A DNA stretch of 64,000 nt, from NCBI GenBank assembly GCA_947172415.1, contig OX359196.1, forward strand, positions 4,901,901-4,965,900. Direction: 5' to 3'. The stretch comes from Chondrosia reniformis (taxonomy: Eukaryota > Porifera > Demospongiae > Chondrillida > Chondrillidae). A program made the translations under genes and the position numbers. Shown here in pieces: positions 21,301 through 32,457 of the stretch; position 1 is the stretch's first letter, and every line of letters starts with the position of its first letter. Under the pieces are notes generated by a model, which was given only the letters and a program-made list of their open reading frames with translations, was not told the origin of the DNA and made no database searches.

Positions 21301-24257
21301 TCTGTGATTATCCACATTACAACATAGGGTTTGTGAGTTTAACTCTTTTCACATATACATACATACTTCATGGCAGGCTACCAGTGTCACTGATGAAGGG
21401 TGGCATTCCCGGCAATAACTGTCTGTCCTAGTGGAGCAGAAGAATAAAGAGAAGACTCTTGTATCTTCATCCAAAGCTCTCTCATTAGGTTTACTTCCTA
21501 AGACGTTTTACTGGAAAATGTGTTTTAGATTACTCATACATAACTACTGTACTGCACCTCTAATACGTACGTACGTACGTACATATACCTGGATTGGGTT
21601 ATGAGTGAGATCCAGTGTTCTTAATATCTTCAAATCTAACAAGTACTGAACTTCACTCAGATCAGATACCTACACAAAAACACACTGATAATCCGAACCA
21701 ATCAGATCCCTCTGTAGGGCAACCAATCAGTTGGTGCTTGAGTTCCACTATACATTATACGTACACGTAAGCTTAACATATGGTCCATTACAGATACATG
21801 TATGATGTACATACCTGATTTCCATGCAAGTCCAAAGAATGTAGAAAAGGATGGCCTTCAAGTCCCTTTAAACTGCTAATCTGATTATTAGACAGATCCA
21901 ATACCTAGAGATATGTACGTATATCTAACATCACTCCAAGCTACAGTATGTATGTATGAGCTAGTCTGGACAAAGGAACAGGGAAGTGTTCCCCCACAAT
22001 ACCATACAAGATAGCACCTCTTATCTGGCTCCATGTACACATACATACATACATGGGGGACAACTGTACTTACTAGTATAATATGTATGTAATACACATG
22101 TACATATACAGTACCTGTATCTACCACAATGTATACAAACGTACATTTTATGTCAACATGTTTTCCCAAGGACACATGTAGGAATAGAAATGCATTGATA
22201 CAGTAGGTTTAACAGACACAGGATGGAATGTGTTAGCAGAACAAGAGAAGTTACATGATCTGTGGGAACAATCCATAGCACAGTACTGCAAAAAGGAAGT
22301 ACAGTATTACACAAAGCTGTGCCCTCATCCACAGCTCTATAGGCTTCCTTAAGTGATAAATCTAGTGAGGCTATTAACTATACATATTCTATGTATGCCT
22401 CTCTGGACAGTTGATACAACACATATATCTATTACAAGCACATACATACGTACGTATATTATGTAATACATACAATACATAAAATACAAATGTATATATC
22501 TACTAATATAAAATGTAATACATACGTATGTATTCAAACACGTATAATTGTACAAATGTACTAATATAATAAACATGTATAAATGTGTGTACCTGTAATG
22601 TCTCAAGTGTTTCCAAGTTATCAATGACTGATATCATGTTTCCAGACTACAAAGAGATAAATGAATCATGTACTATAGAGGAAGAAAGAGATAAATAGAT
22701 CATGTACTATAGAGGAAGAAAGAGATAAATAGATCATGTACTATAGAGGAAGAAAGAGATGGATCATGTACATACCTCAAGGGTTGCATAACTCTTAGAG
22801 AGGTGGCATCAAACATGGTGACATAATAAGATATTCACTTACTATTTACAGAACACAATTCCAAATACTATACGTAAACGTTAACACAACAGATGGCATA
22901 ATAGACACAAACATGACTTGATTTCAGGTACAGATGTGTGTGTTTACATTTGTTGTGAGATGTGAGCACTTACAAGGTTCAGGTATTTCAGAGGCAACTC
23001 ATCCAGGTTGACTATGCGTGTAATCTGGTTGTTGGCAAGATTCAAGTGTGTGAGCTGTCTTAGCCCAGCTACACCAAAGATTTGGTGAATGTTATTATCT
23101 TTATACGGTTAAGGAGGCTCACATCACATGTACTTCACATCACATGTACTTCACATCATATGTACTTCACATCACATGTACTTCACATCATGTTTACAGC
23201 AAATTAGATATATTTGCTACATTTCATTGAACTTTATGAATAAAGGAATCTGTATCAGCATCTCTTTAGGGCAGTTGCTTGCTAAAATTGGTTACTTTAA
23301 TGAAGTTCCTAATTTTATTCTATGTTTTATTTCTCTACCATTAAAACCTAATAATTAGCCAACCCAAACTCTATATGTTTATAACTGGCAGATAAACATT
23401 AAGGCTGAGGGACTGTGAGAGGATGCTTGACAGGCTCAGTTCCTTCAGTGCATAGTGTTCACTGAGGTCATTCATCTCCTCCAACTGATTGTGGGAGAAG
23501 TCGGCTATCTAACGAGATAAAGAAAATTTGTGCTTCAAATTTATACTAAAACTATAGTAGCATGTTTACATATTGTATATTACATATCTATATACGTATA
23601 TTGCTATTGTTATGAACTACATAAGTGCATATAGGAATTGAAGACTTAATAATAGAATAATGTTGCTATGTACATACGTATATACGTCTTTAAAGACAAA
23701 GTGAGATTACAAATTGCACAACACCACTCACCTGTAGAGCTACTGGTGGCTGGAAACTGAGTAGTTCAGGTACATTATTATGAGAGACATTCAGATACTG
23801 AAGATACTTCAGCTCAGAAAGAGGCTCCAAATCTACAAGAAACACAAGTCATCTGATCTTAGCAAGGAAACATTGCGTAATCAAATTAGAACCCTTAAAA
23901 ATGCAAATACCTTTGATATTGTTGTATGATAAATTCAATGTTTCGATATACCTGTAGCGCTTCAATGCAGCTATACTACATAAGGAATGACCCTAGAAAC
24001 AGTGTCAGAATAGGTAAGGACAATTTTGAGTGAATATTTGTCAATCACTTGCGTACCTCAAGGTCTAAACTCTTATAAACTACAGTTCTACTATCAGCGG
24101 AACGCCCAAGGTTCTTCAAGTTGTCTTTAATGAGCTGTTCTTCGCTATCAGTCTGAAGGTATTTAAAAATGAAATACTGATGGTTAATAATATGTAAAGA
24201 GTAAACGGTCTGTACCGATTCGATGGAGACTGAAGATCGAGTAATTAAGCTATCCAT
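15379..24257 (-). CDS. LRGUK: LRGUK, leucine-rich repeat and guanylate kinase domain protein
   Basis: Nineteen exons, 722 residues: 24216-24257, 24057-24152, 23911-23992, 23732-23832, 23427-23508, 22974-23098, 22593-22646, 21815-21904, 21589-21669, 21081-21155, 20551-20657, 20230-20349, 19815-19911, 19266-19379, 18457-18525, 17467-17596, 16465-16889, 16294-16400, 15379-15550. All phases close. The N-terminal half has about eight leucine-rich repeats ([60 protein letters not shown]). A guanylate-kinase domain follows: P-loop-like [54 protein letters not shown]. The P-loop lysine is followed by Gly rather than Ser/Thr, so catalysis is doubtful. The C-terminus is a Ser/Thr-rich tail. Vertebrate LRGUK acts in sperm manchette and axoneme formation. 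The exon 5 to 6 junction needs a GC-AG intron. Family call is strong. Confidence 0.93.
17119..17252. mobile_element. Short palindromic MITE
   Basis: Arms 17119-17176 and 17195-17252 are almost exact reverse complements around an 18-bp centre, with no coding content. It lies in LRGUK intron 16 and would form a 58-bp hairpin in RNA. Confidence 0.85.
18139..18200 (-). repeat. Diverged copy of the 5501-5660 repeat body
   Basis: On minus it reads CAACCAAGATCAGACTTTGG and TCACTTGGTTGGTCCCCCAG, matching 5565-5610 with a rearranged order. It lies in LRGUK intron 15. Confidence 0.5.
19480..19625 (-). repeat. Dispersed GAAACGTC motif, copy 3
   Basis: On minus: TTGCTGAAGAAGACCTCCGG followed by GTCGAATCATTCG, so the GAAAC is mutated. 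Flanking text includes the AACAAATA and CCTATCATTTCA-like blocks seen near other copies. Confidence 0.6.
20871..21046. repeat. GGAT/ATGG tetranucleotide microsatellite
   Basis: About 44 units of GGAT with a few GGAG and TAGAT variants, in LRGUK intron 10. It generates long spurious ORFs (Trp-Met-Asp-Gly one way, His-Pro-Ser-Ile the other). Confidence 0.97.
21281..21510 (+). repeat. Dispersed repeat, decayed hammerhead-like copy C
   Basis: The stretch 21281-21300 repeats GGCTGGTTTGGTGTAATA of the 5501-5660 body. At 21384-21430 the order GTGTCA, CTGATGA, AGGGTGGCATTCCC, then a damaged GAAAC (GCAATAAC) and GTCTGTCC is seen. The core is intact, but the GAAA box and the palindrome are broken. Confidence 0.65.
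22660..22760. repeat. Tandem repeat, 3 units of about 36 bp
   Basis: Unit built from ATCATGTACTATAGAGGAAG plus AAAGAGATAAATAG, in LRGUK intron 6. Confidence 0.9.
23112..23190. repeat. Short tandem repeat in LRGUK intron 5
   Basis: About four units of TCACATCACATGTACT, some with T for C, just before LRGUK exon 6 on the plus axis. Confidence 0.8.
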
Positions 24258-24685
24258 TATTCACTGATGTCAGCCATATTGTATACCGTTGCCATAGCAA
24301 CCGTTAGATGCACATTGTATTTCTTGTTTAGCCTATAGCGTATCATGTACGCTGGAATTTTCAGATAAATACGAAGCCAGGACATTTCACTCTATTGAAG
24401 GCTGTTATTTACAAAATAATAGCCTTTTAAATTTACGAAGCCTTTCATAGATTGTAAAGCGCATGAAAGACCTGTATAGCAGTTAAAAGTTAGTTGAAGT
24501 TGATGGGTAAAGCGTGAAGTAGCAGCTTATCTAACCCTTTAAGGAGAACCCATCGTATGGGTTCAGTCGCTATAGTTCTTTTCAAAGAATTAAAAGTAAT
24601 ATTAATACCTGATTCCCACACTTGGCTCTCTATTCGCATGCAGTACCTGGTTAAAGTTTATTAAGTTTTACTTCTAAAAGTGAGT
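24258..24685. promoter_or_regulatory. Probable bidirectional promoter, LRGUK / tyrosine-motif receptor
   Basis: 428 bp between divergent start codons. I identified no specific element. There are two near-repeats of a TAGCCTTT/ATAGCCT-like word, but nothing I would name. Confidence 0.4.
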
Positions 24686-25866
24686 ATGTTTCCAAAGTCG
24701 GACTCTAATAATGGTAATAGGGGAGGAAACAGGAATGATAAAACACGACAAACTGGAGCTATTGAGCCAAGTAGCACTGTCAGTTCTAATCAATTTCAAG
24801 ATGAAAAAGATCACAGCAGAGGAAAGCTTGAGAGTGAAATAACAAGACTGATAACCAGTAATTCTAGTTTTTAAAGCCCTCCTCCATCCTTGCAAACACT
24901 GTATATAACTATATTTATGGTACAATGTCATACTCTATATTAGTTGCATGATGGTGTATGTATATATGTGTGTACCTTTATTAACAGCTCATCTTCCCTC
25001 ATCAGTTAATATGTCTACAAATCAACTTCCAGCCCACCCAACCAATACTACAAGTGGCAACATTGAGATGGAAGGGGGTAGCAGTGTGGGGATTGTCGTA
25101 GGTGTTCTTTTAAGTTGCATTGTTGTGACTGTTATAGTTATTCTGATTATTATTGGAATCATTTTAATTGTAAAAAGGTAAGAAAACCAATATTCTTATA
25201 TGATAACATAAGTGTATAAATGATTCCTCCAATTTAGGCTAAATTTTTCTAATATGGATGACCCTATTTACCAGACAGCTAGAGGTACCGGTATTATAAA
25301 GTCTACAGTACTAGTGGCATGTAAAATTTCAAATCTATATCTTAAAATTTTGTATAGGAAATGTATCCAGTTCTTCACAAAATCCTGCAGTCAATCCAGA
25401 TCATCATGTGTATGCTGAAATTCAAGACTTCCCACACTACGCATCACTTCATCCCATCTCATCTCATGAGATCCAAAAGATTTATGATTTAAATCTCGGT
25501 GAAAAATCTCTTCAGATTGTTGAATTACCATCAAGTCCTAAGCACTTTCATCAGAACACTGAGGAAGACACTCCTTATTGCGATGATTCACCAGCAGAAT
25601 ATTTAGAACCACTGTCAACTGTCAGTGGACACAAGATTGATAGTGTAGACATAAATATTTCCACAGAAAGTACTAGTGTATCTCAAATTGTACACAACAA
25701 ATATGACCATCTGAAGCCACTTTGTGCTAAAAGTGAAGAAACACTAGTGTTGACCATGGATGATAAGGATATACCTTCTTCCACGGATTCCTGTAGTTCA
25801 GATTCTGTGTATAGAAAATATGAGAACTTGGAACCTCTGTCAACTATAATGTGCCAAAACTTGTAA
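24686..25866 (+). CDS. Single-pass membrane protein with tyrosine motifs, paralogue 1
   Basis: Four exons, 24686-24857, 24988-25177, 25238-25284 and 25358-25866; 305 residues. No N-terminal signal peptide is evident. A polar, Ser/Thr/Asn-rich stretch of ~90 residues precedes one strong membrane helix at about 91-119 (GIVVGVLLSCIVVTVIVILI), followed by KR, so the polar part should be outside. The ~185-residue tail holds several SH2-type tyrosine motifs: VYAEIQDF, EYLEPLST, KYDHLKPL, KYENLEPLST and DPIYQTARG. The three similar [EK]Y..L.PL motifs look like an internal repeat. YAEI resembles an ITIM (V-Y-x-x-I) and the paired YxxL motifs recall ITAMs, but spacing does not match a strict ITAM. No family name is known to me. 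A missed upstream signal-peptide exon cannot be excluded. Signalling role inferred. Confidence 0.75.
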
Positions 25867-26720
25867 ATTATTGGTGACATATATACATAATACATATATA
25901 TGTACTTACTTATCTGATTCAATTTACTTTATATGTACCTAGTGATCTGTCACTCATCCAATTAGAATGGAAATATATACAGTAGGTACGTATGAATTCT
26001 GGAATAATATACTTAATGGATATATATGTGGTGTGTGAAATTAATGTATGATGACAGATATATATTAGGGCAAATATTATATACAAAATCTCAATAACTC
26101 ATGGCTATATGCATTGGACATGCTTTATAGATGTTTATGAATGCTGACATCAAGTACATATGTATACCCTTACACTCCATCAACAGCCATGTGTTTTAAA
26201 AATGTCTTTTAGCTTATCTTTTCACACTGTAAAAAGAAAGTGTTTAAACTGATCATGAAGTAAACATAGGAAAAATTGTGTTTACACCAATCAGATTTGT
26301 TACTATATATAGATGCGTTGCTAGGGATTACATCATAAAATATATGTACACATTTAGCGTATTTATACACAGCAACTGGTCCAGGAGTATATATATCTGC
26401 ATTGTATACCCTTTAATTTTGTGACTTAAGTTTGCACATGACTGGGGAAGTGGTGAATTATCACTTAGTGAATTTGGCTTGTAGGAAGTCCCAACTCCTT
26501 TACCCTGGTCACACTCTGAAGCACTACATTGAGCACAATTCCTTTTAGGTGTAGGTGTAATTTAGCAACTGCAGCTATTGGACTTATCACTTTGTCTTTC
26601 TAAATTAACACAAAGAATTCTTGCTGAAGTGGTAAGGCTACTTGCTCGGTAACAAAAGCACACAAAATCAATAAACTTCATAAGACTTTAAGTTAGAGTT
26701 ATAATTCTAGAATTTTGGCG
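25867..26720. other. Intergenic, nothing recognised
   Basis: AT-rich sequence between the receptor and the astacin gene, both on plus. It should contain the receptor 3' UTR and the astacin promoter; no repeat or exon stands out. Confidence 0.65.
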
Positions 26721-29600
26721 ATGGTTTTCCTAAACCCAAGGTTTGCCTATCTATTTGTTGTCTCAATTTTGTGCTGTTCCAGTCTTCCAATCTCCCAAGA
26801 CCCTCCTAGCAATGATGACTGTCAAGGTGACCCTATTATTCTAGAAAATGCTGGTCTGGAGGGTCTTGTGGAAGGAGACATCGTAATAGATGAATGGACT
26901 CAGAGGGTGATGGATGAATCTAGTCAACAGAAAAGAGATACTATTGGAAGAAATAATCCAGAACGACTCTGGTCGTCTGGAAGGGTTCCAGTTGTATATG
27001 ATTCAACTTTAAGTGAGTAGGAGTCACCTATATAACACCCATAATGTTTCCATCTATAGTATCTCACTAACTATATTTAAGTGTACCAAGACAGTATTCT
27101 AGGTCCACGAAAAACATGGCCGCCCTTCGGCTCCAAGTAGGCTATAGACCTACTTCCGGTTTTCCTTATTTTCTTCGTATCACGCTAGCACAGATCTTAG
27201 ATGCATATCGTCTAAAAATTGTAGCGGCTAGGGAATAGGTGCCTTAAGTTTAAACGCGCTCTATACGAATCGTGTTACTTTTGTAGGTCCCAACCCAATG
27301 TTATTACGAAGAAAACTATATAAAATAAGTATTTAGAAAAGAGGAATATACGTACATGTTAAATAAACACATTCAAAAAATGAAGTTAGATGGCTAAGTC
27401 ATTTAAACTTCCGTATGTGACTTCTGTATGGTTGGTTATCCTTATATATGATCACTGTCTTGTTTTGTTACTTTAACTGGATGTGCAAGTCATTGTCGGG
27501 GCACTGCCATCCCTACTTCTAACTTCATTTTTTAAAGTTTTATTTAAACGTTCCACACTCAAAATTGTAATTAATTAATTTCCCTTTGTTCCAGCCGATG
27601 CACCTGCACACAGAGATGCTCTTAATCAAGCCATAAACCATGTTCAACAGGTAACATGTATAAGATTTGTAAACAAGACAGAAGGAGACAACAGTTATGT
27701 CATATTTGTCAGCGTTATGGGGTAAGCCATATATATAGTCTATATATAAGCACCATGTAACTTCCAACCTTATGAAATTTGCTGATGAAGACCTATGGGT
27801 TGAAACACTCTATTATCAATAATCTATGTTGCTGTTGCTCAATAATACCTCTGGATTTCATCATATGATCACAACAAACAATCCTTATCACTTCATCTTC
27901 CAACCTTATATACGTATATTATAGATTCACATGTGCATGCAGCATGTATGTAAACCTCTGTATTCCTAATGTATAGATGTTGGTCTTCAGTTGGACGGAG
28001 AGGAGGTAGTCAGTATCTCTCTGTTGGATGTGGCAATAATGGAAGCATTATTCATGAGCTACTGCATGCTCTTGGTTTATGGCATGAACACAGTCGTCTT
28101 GACAGAGAAGCATATGTAAGAATAGACATGAATAATGTTTATTATCCTGCGAGACAGAACTTTGAAAAACATCCACGTGGAAAGCAAGATTCACTCGGAG
28201 TGCCTTATGACCTGAACAGCATTATGCATTATAGTGAATATGTAAGTTAAGTGTTATATATATACGTATATGTATATTATTACGTATATGTATATTATTA
28301 CGTATATAAGATGTTCCCATCCCTATACATATGTACACTGTATTTATGTAGGCATACAGCATGAATGAAAGGCCAACAATAGTTCCAGTGGTTGAAAGTT
28401 CCAATGTTACAATTGGACAAAGAAAAGGGCTCAGTCATTTAGATATTCAACAAATTCATCTTCTCTACAATAACTGCAACAGTATGTATATATATACACA
28501 TCTTGGTACTCATGTATACATAACATTAGTGCTTGCAGAAATGACTGCAAACATTATCTTAAAACAACAGCCTCAATTTATCCTATACAGGTGCAACATC
28601 TGCCGAGGAGCAAGAATACGAAGAATCTACAGTTCTTATACAAAACAACAGTACAAACTTGTGTTTATTTGCAGAAGGACCTGATTCAGTTACTCTAAGT
28701 TCCTGTCAGGAAGATCTCCAGACTATGCAGTGGGTATGGACACACAAGCATCAATTGAAGAATAGATTCGTAGGGCTTTGCTTAGCTATTGTAAATGGTG
28801 AATTGGTCCTTAGATCATGTGATAGGCATGTGACCGATTTTCAAGAATGGGCTTGTGGAGAATATCATTTAATGATGCCTTCAGCAGGACTGTGTCTGAC
28901 TGCAGCCATTGCAGGTGTAGTACCAGAAGATCATCTTGAAGGAAGCATCATTCGAGAATTACAAACATATCTTAATCCTGACCCAACTCCAGTTGTAACC
29001 GCTTGTAGACTGCATTCACCAGAGCAAGTTTGGCAGCTATTTGCTACTTCTACAGGAAGAAGTAGAAGACCAGTTTGTTCCTCAAATTCCCTAAAAACTC
29101 ATGAAATAGCAAAGTGTCATGAAGAGCCAGCTATATATAACAATAGAACAGGACAATTGATAGTCTCTTGCAGACATGTAAATACATTTGTAAATAAAAT
29201 CCACTATCCCGTAAGAGAAGGAGAAATCGGATTGGAATGTTGTGCTTCTCCAAAGCGATTTTCTGGAAAGAAGGCTACAGTGAATACTAACACGGCTGAA
29301 GTGTGCATTGCAATTGAAAATACAATATGCCCAAATGGATACTACATGAAGAAGATATGGTATTCTGCCAATGGCCACACAGTAGTTCAAGTGAAGTGCT
29401 GCACAGATGCCATAGATACTGCAAATTCAACACAGTCATGGGTGGTAACCACCACTAAGGCAGTAACATACAGCCAAAATGAAGCTGTTACATACAACTG
29501 TGGGAAATCTACTGGCCTCTTTGTATCCAGGATCATACAGTTGGAACCATGCATCAGAAAAAAGGACACCTGTACAGATACACTGCATTGTAGCATATGA
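26721..29600 (+). CDS. Astacin-family metalloprotease with ricin-type beta-trefoil and Cys-rich tail
   Basis: Five exons, 26721-27012, 27595-27721, 27977-28241, 28352-28481 and 28591-29600; 607 residues. The start gives a signal peptide (FAYLFVVSILCCSSLPIS). A short propeptide ends near a basic site (QQKRD), then RVPVVYDSTLS opens the catalytic domain. The zinc site is HELLHALGLWHEHSR (His166, Glu167, His170, His176) and the Met-turn is SIMHY (Met223, Tyr225), both intact, so an active secreted zinc endopeptidase is expected. Exon 5 adds a beta-trefoil lectin-like region with LCLFAEG, GLCLAIVNGELVLRSC and three QxW-like sites (MQWVW, FQEWAC, QVWQLF), suggesting glycan binding. A Cys-rich C-terminus with two CC pairs (LECCAS, VKCCTD) follows; I do not recognise it. 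Usual astacin partners (CUB, EGF, ShK) are absent. Intron 1 carries a degraded MITE. Confidence 0.9.
27098..27545. mobile_element. Degraded MITE related to 8112-8967
   Basis: It begins with AACATGGCCGCCCTTCGG and ends CACTGCCATCCCTACTTCTA followed by ACTTCATTTTT, matching the ends of the 8112-8967 family with many substitutions. It lies in intron 1 of the astacin gene. Confidence 0.65.
27778..27900 (+). repeat. Dispersed GAAACGTC motif, copy 4
   Basis: GCTGATGAAGACCTATGGGT, then TGAAACACTC, ATGTTGCTGTTGCTCAATAA, and a tail ATGATCACAACAAACAATCC with TTATCACTT. The tail is shared with 35770-35890 and, in part, with 8060-8082. It lies in intron 2 of the astacin gene. Confidence 0.75.
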
Positions 29601-31633
29601 TCAGAGATGTGGAAATTAATCCAACCAGTTATTTACAGGATAGAGTAATCTATTTGATATAAACTCAGTAATATTATGCCTTTTTAATGTATTACTTTGA
29701 TATTAAATGTTCCGATTTTTCACATATATTCATATTTATCAAGAGTGTCTGTATATCTATATAGCCTTAAACTAGTCAACCTGTAAAATTGTGAGTACAA
29801 ATGCCATAGTTAGAGAGAGAGCATAGATGTTGGATTGGATCACAGTCAAGAGATATTAAGACTCGCTGAAGGAAAGTCAAAAATACAGTTTAGGTTAATC
29901 CTTTTTGCAGGGTTTCTCATACTTGTTCTTCATAGGTTGGGTGATGGAAGAATAGCTTGTCAGTTTAGCCACACAATTAGGTCAGAGTGCCTACCTCAAT
30001 GATCACTATAGATACATTTTACTTACTCTCTGGAATACACATCATGCACATCTTTCTTTTTTCTTTTCTTTTTTTACTTCTTTCCTTATTTCGGTTCCTC
30101 TCTTTTTCACTTTTTCGCTCTTTTTTCCCTTTTCGTTTTACTCCCCCTTTTCTTCTTTTCGCTGTACTTTCCTTCTTATTCCCTTTCTTCTTTTCGCTGT
30201 ACTTTCCTTCTTTATTCCCTTGCTTCTTTTCGCTGTACTTTCCTTCTTATTCCCTTGCTTCTTTTCGCTGTACTTTCCTTCTTATTCCCTTGCTTCTTTT
30301 CGCTGTACTTTCCTTCTTTATTCCCTTGCTTCTTTTCGCTGTACTTTCCTTCTTTATTCCCTTGCTTCTTTTTACTTGCTTAATTATAACATAAATTATA
30401 CATGCCCGTGTCCTGCAACGTTACCGCAATCTAAGGTACACGGACTTTGGATTTTTTATAAAACTTGATATGCAATAATTTACAAGAGTATACTGAATAC
30501 TTTTTGATGTATGCATTTGGGACGAGCTGGTTTACATTTTAATGTATATCTCATATGAATTCATCTTAATCGACAATTGGGATTGTACATAACCACTGCA
30601 CAATGATCTTTTTTAATTGACAATTTTGAAATAATACATGTCTACATGGTTAAAGTTAAAAATGTTCAAACAATGTATATAGTTCTTAAACAAGTTCTTA
30701 ATGGTTGTAAAGAAACCATGCTGTTTCTTCTCCTTTTGATCGTTGCTGCAGTACTTCTTTTTGCATCATTTTACTGACTGTAAAAGTGACCCCAGGGCAC
30801 ACCACGAGGAGGTAGAAGTACTTCGTGCCCCAAATGGCCTCCGGTTTCTCAACTCTGTTTGACACTTCCACTACTTGCGTCGTAAGAGAAGTTGCTCGGG
30901 AACGGTCCGGCGTACCTGACCGACCTGTGACCAGTTACTAGTCTTGCCCTGCACGCTACGAGCAGAAACAAGCCCGACCCTGGCGGACCACAAACTCCCT
31001 CCAATGAGAATCATCATGTGCACACAACGTAGCTTGGGAACACTGTACACAGACTTTAGCTCATTGGGATCGGCCAGGCGCTTTAGAGTAGGGACCCATC
31101 AGTTCAATGAACTATAAGAAAAGAATTGAAAAGATATGATATACAATGAAATGCTGTATTGATGCATGGATACAAAATCTGAAAACAAATTCAAATGCAA
31201 ATGCCTTCCAAACCAACCTGAAGCTGCAGCCTACAACAGGGGTTCCTGACCGACTACGTAGTGGCACTGGACCCACGCTCCTCCAGGTACGGGTCGTATA
31301 GCAAGAATCCGCAAGTGCCAATTTAACACACAAGCAGGATTAATAGTGAGATACATCTCCAGGCACTAACCCATGATAGAGAGACCACCCCACTATACGA
31401 ACACCGATGACCCTTTGTCGCATGGTACCATGGTCGTGCTCCTACCACGGTTGGCGCATCGATCCACACCAAAGTAGACCTCCAGAGTTGATAGCCCGGA
31501 GGCCAAAGACTGAAAATTTTCTCGCCTATTTATTAGAAATGGTCGGCGGGAAACATCGTGAACTTGGCGGAAAATCCTGGAATCAAAATTTTGCTTATTG
31601 TTTTCGAGGTCTTGTTCAAGAACAATAGACAAC
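29601..31633. other. Long non-coding stretch with a minisatellite and a GC-richer block
   Basis: Downstream of the astacin gene. The segment ~30780-31530 is visibly richer in G and C than its surroundings (for example GGAACGGTCCGGCGTACC near 30900), but I could not build a splice-consistent coding exon on either strand. It could be an old gene fragment, a non-coding RNA or a promoter region. The rest is AT-rich. Confidence 0.5.
30150..30375. repeat. Pyrimidine-rich minisatellite, about 6 units of ~35 bp
   Basis: Unit made of TTCTTTTCGCTGTACTTTCC followed by TTCTTTATTCCCTTGC, with one-base length variants. It follows a degenerate pyrimidine tract from about 30055 and creates spurious Phe/Leu/Ser-rich ORFs. 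Confidence 0.95.
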
Positions 31634-32457
31634 ATGCAGAACATGACCCAGCCTATTCAGCAAATTGTTATTGCTAATGAGTTTCGACTAGAAATCAATC
31701 ATGGCTATTCAGCGAAACAAATCAAAGCAAAATGTAAGTGCTTAATTAATAAACAAGCTATCAGCATCTTAATGAACCTCTGATTATTACAGTAGTCATC
31801 TTTATTTCACAAGCTCTTACAAGCGCATGAATCGACATATCAATTGGCATGTTTCATGCACAATACAGGACAACGTCATGAGGATATTTATTTAAAAGAA
31901 TCACTTGCTTTGTGTTCTTCAGTGAGCATTACGTATTGTTAAATCCTCTATTGCTCAATCAATTTTTAAATCCAAAATGGCCGTTGTTCAAATTGCAATT
32001 GCCTAGCTATAGTTTGAGGAACTTTGGCGCTGTGACACTCATTGGTAGGTCATTTTGTTTATCAGACAAACTATATAGCTACTTTAAATGAAGTATATAA
32101 TGTTTTTTTTTTCTTTTAAGTTAAGACTTATAATTAGCATACAGCATCTTTTTATTTATGAGACTGTTCAAATTGTAATTATTAACGTTTACATTAAATT
32201 TTGATTAGAGAAGTATATATGTTATTATGCAGCCTATTCTTCAACTTGATTTGCTGTATACATCTATTTACAGAATTGTCATGGAATTCAAATATCAGTT
32301 ACCTACCCTTCTTGTTCACTTTAAGGTATGTACCACATTCTAGCAGCGTTGTATGTGCCTGTTTGTCTTGTCTAATTATTTATAACTTTGTTGTTACTCC
32401 TTTATGAACTCATAGGACTTATGCACTGGACATTATCTCGGATGACAAGTTTGACTA
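31634..32457 (+). CDS. Possible small gene, unresolved
   Basis: Three exon-like pieces are visible but do not join cleanly. The first starts at ATG 31634 (MQNMTQPIQQIVIANEFRL...) and reaches a good donor at 31732. A second lies after an acceptor at about 32272 and ends at a donor GTATGT near 32325. A third after 32415 would end TYALDIISDDKFD and a TAA stop. Pieces 2 and 3 agree in phase, but joining piece 1 to piece 2 creates a stop, so an exon is missing or piece 1 belongs elsewhere. No family recognised. Confidence 0.25.

Noticed and set aside
29987-30468. ORFs rich in Phe, Leu and Ser
   Set aside because: Translation of a pyrimidine-rich minisatellite.
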